Shown here: in pieces, positions 16,898 through 24,653 of the stretch
Position numbering within the stretch: position 1 is the first letter of the stretch
How the letters are laid out: each line of letters begins with the position of its first letter
Origin: Tropicibacter naphthalenivorans
GTDB lineage: Bacteria; Pseudomonadota; Alphaproteobacteria; Rhodobacterales; Rhodobacteraceae
Direction of reading: 5' to 3'
DNA length: 41,105 nucleotides
Assembly (NCBI RefSeq): GCF_900176475.1
Contig: NZ_FWXX01000017.1
Span: 1-41,105 of the forward strand
Notes under the pieces: generated by a model
What the model saw: the letters and a program-made list of their open reading frames with translations, nothing else
What the model was told of the DNA's origin: nothing
The model's database searches: none
Program-made: the position numbers and the translations under genes

Positions 16898-17491
16898 ATG
16901 CAAAGCGTTCATCGCTTGGTCCTCGGCATCGCCCGTTTGATGGCAATGCTGGGCGGGGCCGTCTTGACCTTGTTGATCCTGATCACCTGTATTTCGATCC
17001 TTGGCCGCGCCAGCAACTCTGTGCTGCACGCGATGGCGTCTGCGGGCATCCTGCCCGGCATGGCTCAGGGGCTGATCGACGCAGGGGTTGGCGCGATCCG
17101 AGGCGATTTCGAAATGGTCGAGGCCGGCATGGCCTTTTGCATTTTCGCGTTCCTGCCGTTCTGCACGGTCACCGGCGGGCACGCGTCGGTTGACGTGTTT
17201 ACCAACTTTCTGCCGCGCGGCGTGAACCGCGTGCTAGAAGTGCTGATCGCGGCGCTGTTCGCCGCCGTGCTGGTGGTCATCGCCATGCAGCTGAACGAAG
17301 GCTTTGCCCGCAAGCTGAACTCGGGCCAGACCAGCCTGCTGTTGGAATTCCCGATCTGGTGGTCCTATGCGCTTAGCCTGTTTGGCGCGGTGATGTCCGC
17401 TGCGGTCGGTGTCTACGTGGCGCTTGTGCGCCTGATTGAACTTTTGACGGGCCGGGCGATCATGCCCAACGCCGTGGGGGCGGACCATTGA
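16898..17491 (+). CDS. dctQ: TRAP transporter small permease subunit (DctQ family)
   Basis: This is a 197-residue protein with four hydrophobic helices. The first is at about 10-32 (ARLMAMLGGAVLTLLILITC). Then come EAGMAFCIFAFLPFC and GHASVDVFTNFLP, the family block in which the second helix is followed by a short amphipathic turn. VLIAALFAAVLVVIAM and a last helix near the C-terminus complete the set. The ATG at 16898 follows GAGGGGAAA. Its stop overlaps the TTG start of dctM (TTGA, 17488-17491). The subunit forms the permease with DctM in the inner membrane. Confidence 0.9.
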   Translation: MQSVHRLVLGIARLMAMLGGAVLTLLILITCISILGRASNSVLHAMASAGILPGMAQGLIDAGVGAIRGDFEMVEAGMAFCIFAFLPFCTVTGGHASVDVFTNFLPRGVNRVLEVLIAALFAAVLVVIAMQLNEGFARKLNSGQTSLLLEFPIWWSYALSLFGAVMSAAVGVYVALVRLIELLTGRAIMPNAVGADH

Positions 17492-18801
17492 GCAATCTTG
17501 AAATCGGAATCCTGTCGTTCCCCTTTCTTCTGGGGCTGATCTTTCTGCGCGTGCCGATTGGTCTGGCGATGTTCTCGACCGGCTTTGGCGGCATGTGGCT
17601 GGTGATGGGCAACACCCGTCTGCCCATGGCACAGCTCAAGGATCTGGCCTACACGACCTTCTCGAACTATTCGCTGTCGATCGTGCCGATGTTCCTGCTG
17701 ATGGGCTATTTCGCCACGCTGGGCGGCATGTCTCAGGCGCTGTTCAAGGCCGCCGAAAGCTTTTTGGGCCACCGCCGGGGCGGTGTGGCCATGGCAGCCA
17801 TCGGCGCCTGCGCGGGTTTTGGTGCGATCTGCGGCTCGTCGCTGGCGACCGCGGCCACCATGAGCCGCGTGGCCCTGCCAGAGCTGAAATCCTACGGCTA
17901 CAAGGGCGGTTTCAGCACCGCGACGCTGGCTGCGGGCGGCACCTTGGGCATCCTGATCCCGCCGTCGGTCGTGCTGGTGATCTATGCCATCCTGACCGAG
18001 CAGAACATCGCCAAGCTGTTCCTCGCCGCCTTTATCCCCGGCATCCTTGCGGCCATCGGCTATATGATCGCGGTGTCGATCTATGTGCGCCGTCACCCCG
18101 ATGCGGCGGGCGTGCGCGAGCCTGTGCCGATGTCCGAACGCTTTCAGGCGCTGATCAACGTCTGGCCGGTGCTGCTGGTGTTCATCGCCGTGGTGGGCGG
18201 CATCTATGGCGGTATCTTTACCCCGACCGAAGGCGCAGCCGTCGGCGCGCTGGGGACCGGCATCATTGCCCTCAGCAGTGGCGGCCTGACCTGGCGCACG
18301 CTGATCGACAGCTTTACCGACACCGCGCGGTCCTCTGCGATGATCTTTTTCATCGTGCTGGGCGCGGCGTTCTACAACGGCTTCCTCGCGCGCACCCGTG
18401 TGCCGCAGGAACTGTCGGCGTGGGTCGTGGACCTTGGCCTGTCGCCCTTGATGGTGCTGGCGGCGATCCTTGTGCTGTACCTGATCTTTGGCTGCTTTAT
18501 GGACAGCCTGTCGATGATCCTGCTGACGATCCCGATCTTCTTCCCGGTGATCTCGGCGCTGGATTTCGGCATGTCCGCAGAGCACGTGGCGATCTGGTTC
18601 GGCATCCTTGTGCTGATCGTGGTCGAGGTGGGGCTGATTACGCCACCTGTGGGGATGAACCTGTTTGTCATCAACGCGATGGACCCGGAAACCCCGATGG
18701 TCGAGACCTACAAGGCGGTGCTCTACTACGTGGTGTCGGATCTGGTCCGCGTGGTGCTGCTGGTGGCGTTCCCGGCGATCACCTTGTTCTTGATCCCCTA
18801 A
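17488..18801 (+). CDS. dctM: TRAP transporter large permease subunit (DctM family)
   Basis: This is a 437-residue protein with about twelve hydrophobic segments, normal for DctM. Recognisable blocks are the N-terminal FLLGLIFLRVPIGLAM, ACAGFGAICGSSLATAATM, AAGGTLGILIPPSVVLVIYA, FTPTEGAAVGA and GLITPPVGMNLFVIN. The two GxxxPP regions are the elevator-domain loops that bind sodium and substrate. It starts at TTG 17488, overlapping the dctQ stop by four bases, so its translation probably depends on dctQ. It is followed 120 bases later by the SDR gene, with no terminator seen between. Confidence 0.92.
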   Translation: MSNLEIGILSFPFLLGLIFLRVPIGLAMFSTGFGGMWLVMGNTRLPMAQLKDLAYTTFSNYSLSIVPMFLLMGYFATLGGMSQALFKAAESFLGHRRGGVAMAAIGACAGFGAICGSSLATAATMSRVALPELKSYGYKGGFSTATLAAGGTLGILIPPSVVLVIYAILTEQNIAKLFLAAFIPGILAAIGYMIAVSIYVRRHPDAAGVREPVPMSERFQALINVWPVLLVFIAVVGGIYGGIFTPTEGAAVGALGTGIIALSSGGLTWRTLIDSFTDTARSSAMIFFIVLGAAFYNGFLARTRVPQELSAWVVDLGLSPLMVLAAILVLYLIFGCFMDSLSMILLTIPIFFPVISALDFGMSAEHVAIWFGILVLIVVEVGLITPPVGMNLFVINAMDPETPMVETYKAVLYYVVSDLVRVVLLVAFPAITLFLIP

Positions 18802-18921
18802 GACGGGGCAGAGGCTGCCGGGGCGGAGGAGCCTTGGCGGCCCACTCATTTCCAGCGACGGGCGTGGCCCGTGTGCAGATACGGCCCCAAGGCTGGGCCA
18901 GTTAAGATTGTGGAGGATACC

Positions 18922-19683
18922 ATGGATATTTCTGGATTGGTTGCGATCGTCACCGGCGGCGCAAGCGGGCTGGGTGCGGCAACGGCACGCAAGCTGGCCG
19001 AGCAGGGCGCCAAGGTCGGCATCCTGGATTTCGACGCCGAGCGCGGCGCGCAGGTGGCGGCCGAGATCGGCGGGCACGCGGTCAAGACCGATGTGTCCTC
19101 CGAGGAGAGCGTCGCCGCCGCGATTGCCGAGATCAAGGAAAAGCTGGGCGCGCCCCGTGTGGCGGTGAACTGCGCCGGGGTCGGCCTTGCCGCCCGCATT
19201 GTGGGCCGCGAGGGCAAGCTGTCCACCGACGTCTTTGACAAGACCATCAAGGTGAACCTCTACGGCACCTACAACGTCATGTCCTATGCAGCCCGCGAGA
19301 TGATGGAGCTGGACCCGCTGGACACCGGCGAGCGCGGCGTGATCATCAACACCGCCTCTGTCGCCTTTCAGGACGGTCAGGTGGGGCAGGCGGCTTATTC
19401 GGCGTCGAAGGGTGCGATTGCCGCCATGTCCCTGCCCGCCGCGCGCGAGCTGGCTAAGCCGGGCATCCGCGTCATGGCCATCGCGCCGGGCCTGTTCAAC
19501 ACCCCCATGATGGAAGGCCTGCCCGAGGAAACCGTCGCCGGCATCGTCGCCAACGTACCCTTCCCGCACCGTCTGGGGATGCCCGAGGAATACGGCCTGC
19601 TGGTCAGCCAGATCGTCGCCAACCCCTACCTGAACGGCGAGACCATTCGCCTCGACGCCGCCGTGCGTCTGCCGCAGCGCTAA
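18922..19683 (+). CDS. SDR family 3-hydroxyacyl-CoA dehydrogenase-like (HSD10 type)
   Basis: This is a 253-residue classical short-chain dehydrogenase. It has the TGGASGLG dinucleotide motif (11-18), an acidic residue after strand 2 (LDFD, favouring NAD), NCAG at 83-86, and the Ser146/Tyr159/Lys163 triad (YSASK). The insertion IVGREGKLSTDVFDKTIKVN and the ending PFPHRLGMPEEYG are characteristic of the HSD10/3-hydroxyacyl-CoA dehydrogenase type 2 branch. ATG 18922 follows GGAGG. It lies between the TRAP transporter and a feruloyl-CoA-synthase-like ligase. An equivalent SDR next to a feruloyl-CoA synthetase works in the CoA-dependent beta-oxidative route of Agrobacterium. It could oxidise a 3-aryl-3-hydroxypropionyl-CoA. 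That substrate is inferred. Confidence 0.85.
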   Translation: MDISGLVAIVTGGASGLGAATARKLAEQGAKVGILDFDAERGAQVAAEIGGHAVKTDVSSEESVAAAIAEIKEKLGAPRVAVNCAGVGLAARIVGREGKLSTDVFDKTIKVNLYGTYNVMSYAAREMMELDPLDTGERGVIINTASVAFQDGQVGQAAYSASKGAIAAMSLPAARELAKPGIRVMAIAPGLFNTPMMEGLPEETVAGIVANVPFPHRLGMPEEYGLLVSQIVANPYLNGETIRLDAAVRLPQR

Positions 19684-19709
19684 GCGCCGCGTAAGGGAGG
19701 AGGAAAGAC

Positions 19710-21503
19710 ATGAGCAAGTATCGCCCCCACGCCGTTGCCCGCGAAGACCGCGACGACGGCACGATCATCCTGCGCTCGGCCTATGACATCAGCCCCGTTG
19801 CCAGCAAATCCGGCGATTGGGTCGACGCTTGGGCCGAGAAAACCCCCGACGCGGTGTTCATCGCCGAACGCTCTGGCAAGGGCTGGCGCGAGGTCAGCTA
19901 TGCTGAAACCCGCGAGCAGGTGCGCACCATTGCGGCGGCGCTGCTGGCGCGCGGCATGGGGCCGAACACGCCGATCATGGTGATCTCTGGCAACAGCGTC
20001 GACCACGGCCTGTTGGCGCTGGCGGCGCAATACATCGGCGTGCCGACCGTGCCGCTGGCGGAACAATACGCCTTGATCCCCGGCGCGCGGCCTCAGCTGA
20101 TCCACTGCGCCGAGGTCATCAAGCCCGCCATGGTCTACGCCGATGACGGCGCGAAATTTGCCGACGGCTTGGCGCTGGAGCTGTTCGACGGCGTGGAAAA
20201 GCTGGTCTCGATCAACGTGGCCGAGGGCCAGACCCCCTTTGCAGAGCTGCTGCGCGGCGACGGGGCCGACGTGGACACCGCCGCCGCCAAGGTCACGCCG
20301 GACACGGTTGCCAAGTACCTGATGACCTCTGGCTCGACCTCGCACCCCAAGGCGGTCATCACCACCCAAGGCATGATGTGCGCCAACCAGGCGCAAATCC
20401 TCGACGCGCTGCCCTTTCTTGGGGCCAAGCCGCCGAAAGTGATGGACTGGCTGCCGTGGAACCACGTCTTTGGCGGCTCGCACAACTTCAACATGATGCT
20501 GTCCAACGGCGGCAGTTTCTACATCGACGGCGGCAAGCCGATCCCCGCGATGATCGGCACCACGCTGGAAAACAACCGCGAACACAGCGCCACGCTGGCC
20601 TTCAACGTGCCGGTGGGCTTTGCCTATCTGCGCGACGCGATGAAGACCGACAAAGCCCTGCGCGAAAGCTATTTCCGCGATCTCGACATGCTGTTCTATG
20701 CCGGCGCGTCGCTGCCGCAGGACGTGTGGCGCGATCTCGAAGACATGGCGCGCGATGTGCGCGGCGACGTGCCCCTGATGAACTCCAGCTGGGGGCTGAC
20801 GGAAACCGCGCCCGCCTGCCTGATCCAGCACGAGCCGACCACCATGTCGGGCATTGTCGGCGTGCCCATGACCGGCGTCGAGGTCAAGATGATCCCCGAC
20901 GAGGACATGCGCTGCGAGGTCCGCGTGCGCGGCCCCAACATCATGCCCGGCTATCTGAACGATCCCGAAAAGACTGCCGATGCCTTTGACGAAGAAGGGT
21001 TTTTCGTCACCGGCGACGCGATGAAGTTCGTGGACCCGGACGATCTGACCAAGGGTCTGCGGTTCGATGGCCGCATCTCCGAGGACTTTAAGCTACTGTC
21101 CGGCACATGGGTGCGTGCGGCGAACCTGCGTCTGGAAGTCATCCCGGAACTGGCCCCGCTTGCCGCTGACGTGGTGATCTGCGGTGCGGATAAATCCGAA
21201 ATCGGCGTGCTGATCTTCCCCACCGCCGAGGCGATGGGGATGGGCGAGGCGCAGAACGGCGCCTTGGTGTCCGATGCCTTGAAAAAGGCCATCGGCGGGC
21301 GGCTTGAGGCGCGCTCGGGGCATGGGTCCGCGGCGCGGATCGCGCGGGCGATGGTTCTGGCAGAGCCGCCCAGCATTGGCGACGGTGAAATCACCGCCAA
21401 GGGCAACCTGAACTTCCGCAAGGTGCTGGCGCGGCGGGCCGATCTTTACCAGCGGCTCTATGACGACGCCGACCCGGCAGTCATTCTGGGCGAACACGCT
21501 TAA
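19710..21503 (+). CDS. feruloyl-CoA synthase-like acyl-CoA ligase
   Basis: This is a 597-residue ANL-superfamily adenylating enzyme of the length and sequence type of feruloyl-CoA synthase. It has the P-loop LMTSGSTSHPKAV and the marked MDWLPWNHVFGGSHNF block. The family motif SSWGLTETAP is followed by VTGDAMKFVDP and a LRFDGRISEDFKLLSGTWV hinge region. The C-terminal domain keeps lysines in TAKGNLNFRK. It activates a carboxylic acid to its CoA thioester with ATP. Its partner SDR and the aromatic gene setting suggest a cinnamate-type acid. The ATG at 19710 is preceded by GGGAGGAGGA, a strong ribosome site. A strong terminator follows, closing the TRAP-SDR-ligase operon. Whether it prefers ferulate, cinnamate or another aryl acid cannot be read. 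Confidence 0.86.
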   Translation: MSKYRPHAVAREDRDDGTIILRSAYDISPVASKSGDWVDAWAEKTPDAVFIAERSGKGWREVSYAETREQVRTIAAALLARGMGPNTPIMVISGNSVDHGLLALAAQYIGVPTVPLAEQYALIPGARPQLIHCAEVIKPAMVYADDGAKFADGLALELFDGVEKLVSINVAEGQTPFAELLRGDGADVDTAAAKVTPDTVAKYLMTSGSTSHPKAVITTQGMMCANQAQILDALPFLGAKPPKVMDWLPWNHVFGGSHNFNMMLSNGGSFYIDGGKPIPAMIGTTLENNREHSATLAFNVPVGFAYLRDAMKTDKALRESYFRDLDMLFYAGASLPQDVWRDLEDMARDVRGDVPLMNSSWGLTETAPACLIQHEPTTMSGIVGVPMTGVEVKMIPDEDMRCEVRVRGPNIMPGYLNDPEKTADAFDEEGFFVTGDAMKFVDPDDLTKGLRFDGRISEDFKLLSGTWVRAANLRLEVIPELAPLAADVVICGADKSEIGVLIFPTAEAMGMGEAQNGALVSDALKKAIGGRLEARSGHGSAARIARAMVLAEPPSIGDGEITAKGNLNFRKVLARRADLYQRLYDDADPAVILGEHA

Positions 21504-21508
21504 CCGAC

Positions 21509-21539
21509 AAAACCCGAGGCCCGCGCCTCGGGTTTTTTT
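21509..21539 (+). terminator. strong Rho-independent terminator after the ligase gene
   Basis: AAAACCCGAGGC (21509-21520) and GCCTCGGGTTTT (21525-21536) form a perfect twelve-pair stem with a CCGC loop, within a run of seven T. It ends the TRAP-SDR-ligase transcript directly before the next operator. Confidence 0.92.
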
Positions 21540-21540
21540 G

Positions 21541-21610
21541 TGCATAAAAGTGCACATTTGGCGAAAGCTCCCGTTGCAACTCTGCGGGTTGATGTGCATT
21601 ATATAGCACA
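21541..21610 (+). promoter_or_regulatory. benzoate-CoA ligase promoter with two BoxR-type operators
   Basis: TGCATAAAAGTGCA (21541-21554) is an exact TGCA-N6-TGCA, and TGCATTATATAGCA (21595-21608) is a near copy with GTGC/GCAC flanks. The second overlaps a possible -10 CATTAT (21597-21602) that lies 17 bases after TTGCAA (21574-21579). The pair is 54 bases apart, so DNA looping between bound repressors is conceivable. Confidence 0.65.
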
Positions 21611-21728
21611 AGCGAGGCCGCCGGGAATCGCTTGGATCAGGATGCGCCGGGAAGAGGAGCCCGCCGCAACTCGCCCTGACCCAAGCTGCGCGACAGGACG
21701 GCGGCCCGCAGCTGATGGGAGGAAAATC

Positions 21729-23270
21729 ATGAGCGAAAACCAGAACGCAGCCCTGTATTTCGTCGACCGCCACGTGGACGAAGGCCGCGCCGACAAGGTC
21801 GCCTTTCGCGAGGCGGCCGGGGCCAAACGCAGCCTGACTTACGGCGCATTGGCGCAGCGCAGCGATCTTGTCGCCGGGGCGTTCGAGCAGGCCGGGGTGG
21901 TGCCGGAGCAGCGCGTCGCCTGCATCGTGCTGGACCAGATCGAATACCCCGAGATTTTCTGGGGCGCGCTCAAGGCCCATGTGATCCCGATCGCGCTGAA
22001 CACGCTGCTGTCGACCTCGATCTATGATTTCATCCTCAAGGACAGCCGCGCGACCTGCCTGATGGTCTCTCACGAGCTGCTGGACGTGGTGATGCCCGCG
22101 GCGGCGCAGGCTCCGCACCTCAAGACCATCGTGGTGATCGGCGGCGAGGCCCCCGAGGGCACCATCAGCTATGAAGACTTCCTGACCGGGGCCGCGCCCA
22201 AGCAAGCGGTTCACGTGGGCGAGGACGAATGCGCCTTTTGGTTGTACTCGTCGGGCTCCACCGGCCAGCCCAAGGGGGTGCGCCACGTGCACGGCGCGTT
22301 GCAGGCGACATCCGACACCTACGGCGCGCAGGTTCTGGGCATCCGCGAAGACGACGTGGTCTATTCCGTCGCCAAGATTTTCTTTGCCTATGGTCTTGGG
22401 AACGCGATGACTTTCCCGCTCAGCGTCGGCGCGACCACGGTGCTGTTCAACGGCCGGCCCACGCCGGATGTGGCCGCCCAGATCATCGCGGATGAGCAGC
22501 CTACGATCTTTTGCGGGGTGCCGACGCTTTATGCCGCGACGGTGCATTATTTCGAGAACAACCCGGTGCCGCAGAGCAACCTGCGTATGTGCATCTCGGC
22601 GGGCGAGGCCTTGCCCGAAGAGGTCGGCAACACCTGGCAAGAGCTCTTGAACGTGGAAATCCTCGACGGGGTGGGCAGCACCGAGATGCTGCATATCTTC
22701 CTGTCCAACCGCCCCGGCGACGTGGTTTACGGCACCTCCGGCATGGCGGTTCCGGGCTACGAGCTGCGCTGCGTCGACGAGGACGGCGCGGAAATCGCCC
22801 CCGGCGGGGTGGGCGAATTGCTGGTCCGTGGGGCCTCTGCCGCCGAAGGATACTGGAACAAGCGGTCCAAATCCCGTGCCACGTTCGAAGGCGAATGGAC
22901 CCGCACCGGCGACAAGTACGAAATCACCGCCGAGGGGCGTTTCGTCTACTGCGGGCGCACCGACGACATGTTCAAGGTGTCGGGCATCTGGGTCTCGCCG
23001 TTCGAGGTCGAGCAGGCCTTGATCGCGCACCCCGGTGTTTTGGAGGCCGCTGTTGTGCCGAAACGCGACGAAGAGGGGCTGGAAAAGCCGCAGGCGTTTA
23101 TCGTGCTCAAACCCGGCGCGGCGGCGGACAAGGTGCTGCCCGAGCTGAAAACCTTGGTCAAGGAAAAGGTCGGCGCGTGGAAATACCCGCGCTGGATCGA
23201 GGTGGTCGAGGATCTGCCCAAGACAGCGACCGGCAAAATTCAACGTTTCAAACTGCGCGAGGTGGCGTGA
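21729..23270 (+). CDS. bclA: benzoate-CoA ligase
   Basis: This is a 513-residue ANL-family ligase close in length and sequence to BadA/BclA. It activates benzoate (or a close analogue) to benzoyl-CoA with ATP, the entry step of the box pathway. Visible motifs are the P-loop YSSGSTGQPKGVRH (about 172-185), KIFFAYGLGNAMTFPL and PTIFCGVPTLYAAT, which are typical of benzoate-CoA ligases. DGVGSTEMLHIFLSNRPG, TGDKYE, the hinge RTDDMFKVSGIWVSPFEVE and the C-terminal catalytic lysine in PKTATGKIQR follow. ATG 21729 follows GGGAGGAAAA. Its TGA overlaps the ATG of the hydrolase (TGATG), giving a coupled three-gene unit. Upstream operators suggest benzoyl-CoA-responsive control by BoxR. Confidence 0.93.
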   Translation: MSENQNAALYFVDRHVDEGRADKVAFREAAGAKRSLTYGALAQRSDLVAGAFEQAGVVPEQRVACIVLDQIEYPEIFWGALKAHVIPIALNTLLSTSIYDFILKDSRATCLMVSHELLDVVMPAAAQAPHLKTIVVIGGEAPEGTISYEDFLTGAAPKQAVHVGEDECAFWLYSSGSTGQPKGVRHVHGALQATSDTYGAQVLGIREDDVVYSVAKIFFAYGLGNAMTFPLSVGATTVLFNGRPTPDVAAQIIADEQPTIFCGVPTLYAATVHYFENNPVPQSNLRMCISAGEALPEEVGNTWQELLNVEILDGVGSTEMLHIFLSNRPGDVVYGTSGMAVPGYELRCVDEDGAEIAPGGVGELLVRGASAAEGYWNKRSKSRATFEGEWTRTGDKYEITAEGRFVYCGRTDDMFKVSGIWVSPFEVEQALIAHPGVLEAAVVPKRDEEGLEKPQAFIVLKPGAAADKVLPELKTLVKEKVGAWKYPRWIEVVEDLPKTATGKIQRFKLREVA

Positions 23271-24088
23271 TGAACTGGCAAGATCAAGCAAAAGGCACCC
23301 TGACCGCAGGGGGTAAAACGCTGGAGTATCAATGCTTTGGCCCCGCCCCGTCCGAGGCGCCGACCATCGTTTTGCTGCACGAGGGGCTGGGGTGCCTTGC
23401 GCTGTGGCGCGACTTTCCCGCCGCTCTGGCCAAGGCCACCGGCTGGGGCGTCTTTGCCTATTCGCGCGCGGGCTACGGCCAGTCGGACCCGGCCGATCTG
23501 CCGCGCCCGCTGGACTATATGACCCGCGAGGCTTTGGACGTGCTGCCGCAGGTGCTGGACGGTTTCGGGTTCGAGCGCGGCGTGCTGATGGGCCATTCTG
23601 ACGGCGCGACCATCGCGGCCATCTATGCCGGGTCGGTCGAAGATCACCGCGTGCGCGGGCTGATCCTCATGGCGCCGCATTTCTTTACCGAAGAGACAGG
23701 TCTGTCGGAGATCGCAAAGGCGAAAACCGCCTATGAGACCACCGATCTGCGCGACAAGATGGCCAAGTATCACCGCGACGCGGACAACGCCTTTCGTGGC
23801 TGGAACGAGGCCTGGCTCGATCCGGGGTTCAAAGCGTGGCACGTGGCCGATGTCATTGATTACCTTCGGATTCCCACCTTGGCGATCCAAGGCAAGGACG
23901 ACCAATACGGCACGCTCGCCCAGATCCAAGAGGTCGAGGAGCGGTCCTATGCGCCGGTCGACATGCTGGTCCTGGACGACTGCCGCCACGCCCCGCACCA
24001 GGATCAGCCGCAGGCGGTTCTGGACGGCGCGGCAGAGTTCCTGACCCGGCTTGCGCGGATCGAAAAGGCCCAGCCGGACGCCGCGTGA
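23270..24088 (+). CDS. alpha/beta hydrolase of the benzoate operon
   Basis: This is a 272-residue alpha/beta-hydrolase-fold protein. It has oxyanion region LLHEGLGC, nucleophile Ser110 in GHSDGA, acid probably Asp210 or Asp211 in GKDDQYG, and base among His240/His243 in CRHAPHQD. The Ser nucleophile and family resemblance suggest an ester, thioester or enol-lactone type hydrolase. Similar genes recur in box clusters of proteobacteria, as I recall, but their substrate is not established. It begins one base inside the benzoate-CoA ligase stop and ends one base inside the DUF309 start, so all three are made together. It could hydrolyse a benzoate ester, a lactone side product, or release a trapped CoA thioester. 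Confidence 0.85.
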   Translation: MNWQDQAKGTLTAGGKTLEYQCFGPAPSEAPTIVLLHEGLGCLALWRDFPAALAKATGWGVFAYSRAGYGQSDPADLPRPLDYMTREALDVLPQVLDGFGFERGVLMGHSDGATIAAIYAGSVEDHRVRGLILMAPHFFTEETGLSEIAKAKTAYETTDLRDKMAKYHRDADNAFRGWNEAWLDPGFKAWHVADVIDYLRIPTLAIQGKDDQYGTLAQIQEVEERSYAPVDMLVLDDCRHAPHQDQPQAVLDGAAEFLTRLARIEKAQPDAA

Positions 24089-24528
24089 TGACCGATTGGC
24101 GGCCCCCTTTTGCCTACCTGCCGGGCCAGACCGCGCGCCACCCCGAAGGGGCGTTCGATCGGTTCAAGCAGGTGGCACCGGGGGCGCTGTCCGCCAGCAT
24201 GCCGTGGCGTTTGGGGCTCGATCTGTACCACGAGGGCTTTTTCTGGGAGGCGCATGAGCTGTGGGAGGCGGTTTGGCTGGCCGCTCCGCCCAACAGCGCC
24301 GAACGCTGCGCCATCCAGGGGGTGATCCAGCTGGCCAACGCGGCGCTCAAGCGGCGCATGGGACGAGAGGCGGCAGCGCAGCGTCTGGACGACTTGGCAG
24401 AGGCGCACCTGCTTGAGGCGGCCCGGCGCGGCGCGGATGTGATGGCCCTGACCGAGACGCAGATTCTGGCCCTTAAAAAGATCGCGAGAGGCCCGCAAAA
24501 ATATGCAATAAAATGCACGCTGCGCTAA
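24088..24528 (+). CDS. DUF309 domain protein
   Basis: This is a 146-residue protein with the DUF309 hallmark LYHEGFFWEAHELWEAVW, then an IQGVIQLANAALK helix that packs against it. The family is small, helical and has conserved His/Glu residues, but I know of no established activity. ATG 24088 overlaps the hydrolase TGA (TGATG); a GTG three bases earlier is possible. It ends the benzoate-CoA ligase operon, and its last codons overlap one TGCA-N6-TGCA motif at 24504-24517. Retention in this catabolic operon suggests a link to aromatic acid use; nothing more can be read from the sequence. Confidence 0.85.
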   Translation: MTDWRPPFAYLPGQTARHPEGAFDRFKQVAPGALSASMPWRLGLDLYHEGFFWEAHELWEAVWLAAPPNSAERCAIQGVIQLANAALKRRMGREAAAQRLDDLAEAHLLEAARRGADVMALTETQILALKKIARGPQKYAIKCTLR

Positions 24529-24630
24529 ATCACTGAAACTAAATCAAAGAAACTGGCCAAAACCGGCTTGATAGATAGAAAAATAGTGCATATTTTGCTT
24601 TGAGGGAAAAGCGATACGCACTATAGTGCA
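24504..24630 (+). promoter_or_regulatory. boxC promoter region with BoxR-type operators
   Basis: CGCACTATAGTGCA (24617-24630) is the most symmetrical copy of the motif, 24 bases before the boxC ATG. TATAGT within it (24622-24627) lies 16 bases after TTGAGG (24600-24605), a plausible promoter whose -10 would be masked by the repressor. TGCAATAAAATGCA (24504-24517), inside the end of the DUF309 gene, is a second exact TGCA-N6-TGCA. A weaker half-match starts at 24587 (TGCATATTTTGCT). The stretch is markedly AT-rich against its surroundings. Confidence 0.7.
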
Positions 24631-24653
24631 CAAAAGGACGTAGGAGACCGAAG

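Noticed and set aside
17413-19569. 718-codon open frame on the minus strand over dctM and the SDR
   Set aside because: It lies opposite two well-conserved genes, is rich in His, Arg and Gln, has no family motif, and is the expected by-product of high-GC codon use.
21093-23291. 732-codon minus-strand open frame over the ligase genes
   Set aside because: Antisense to recognised ANL ligases and spanning a strong terminator; no protein family character.
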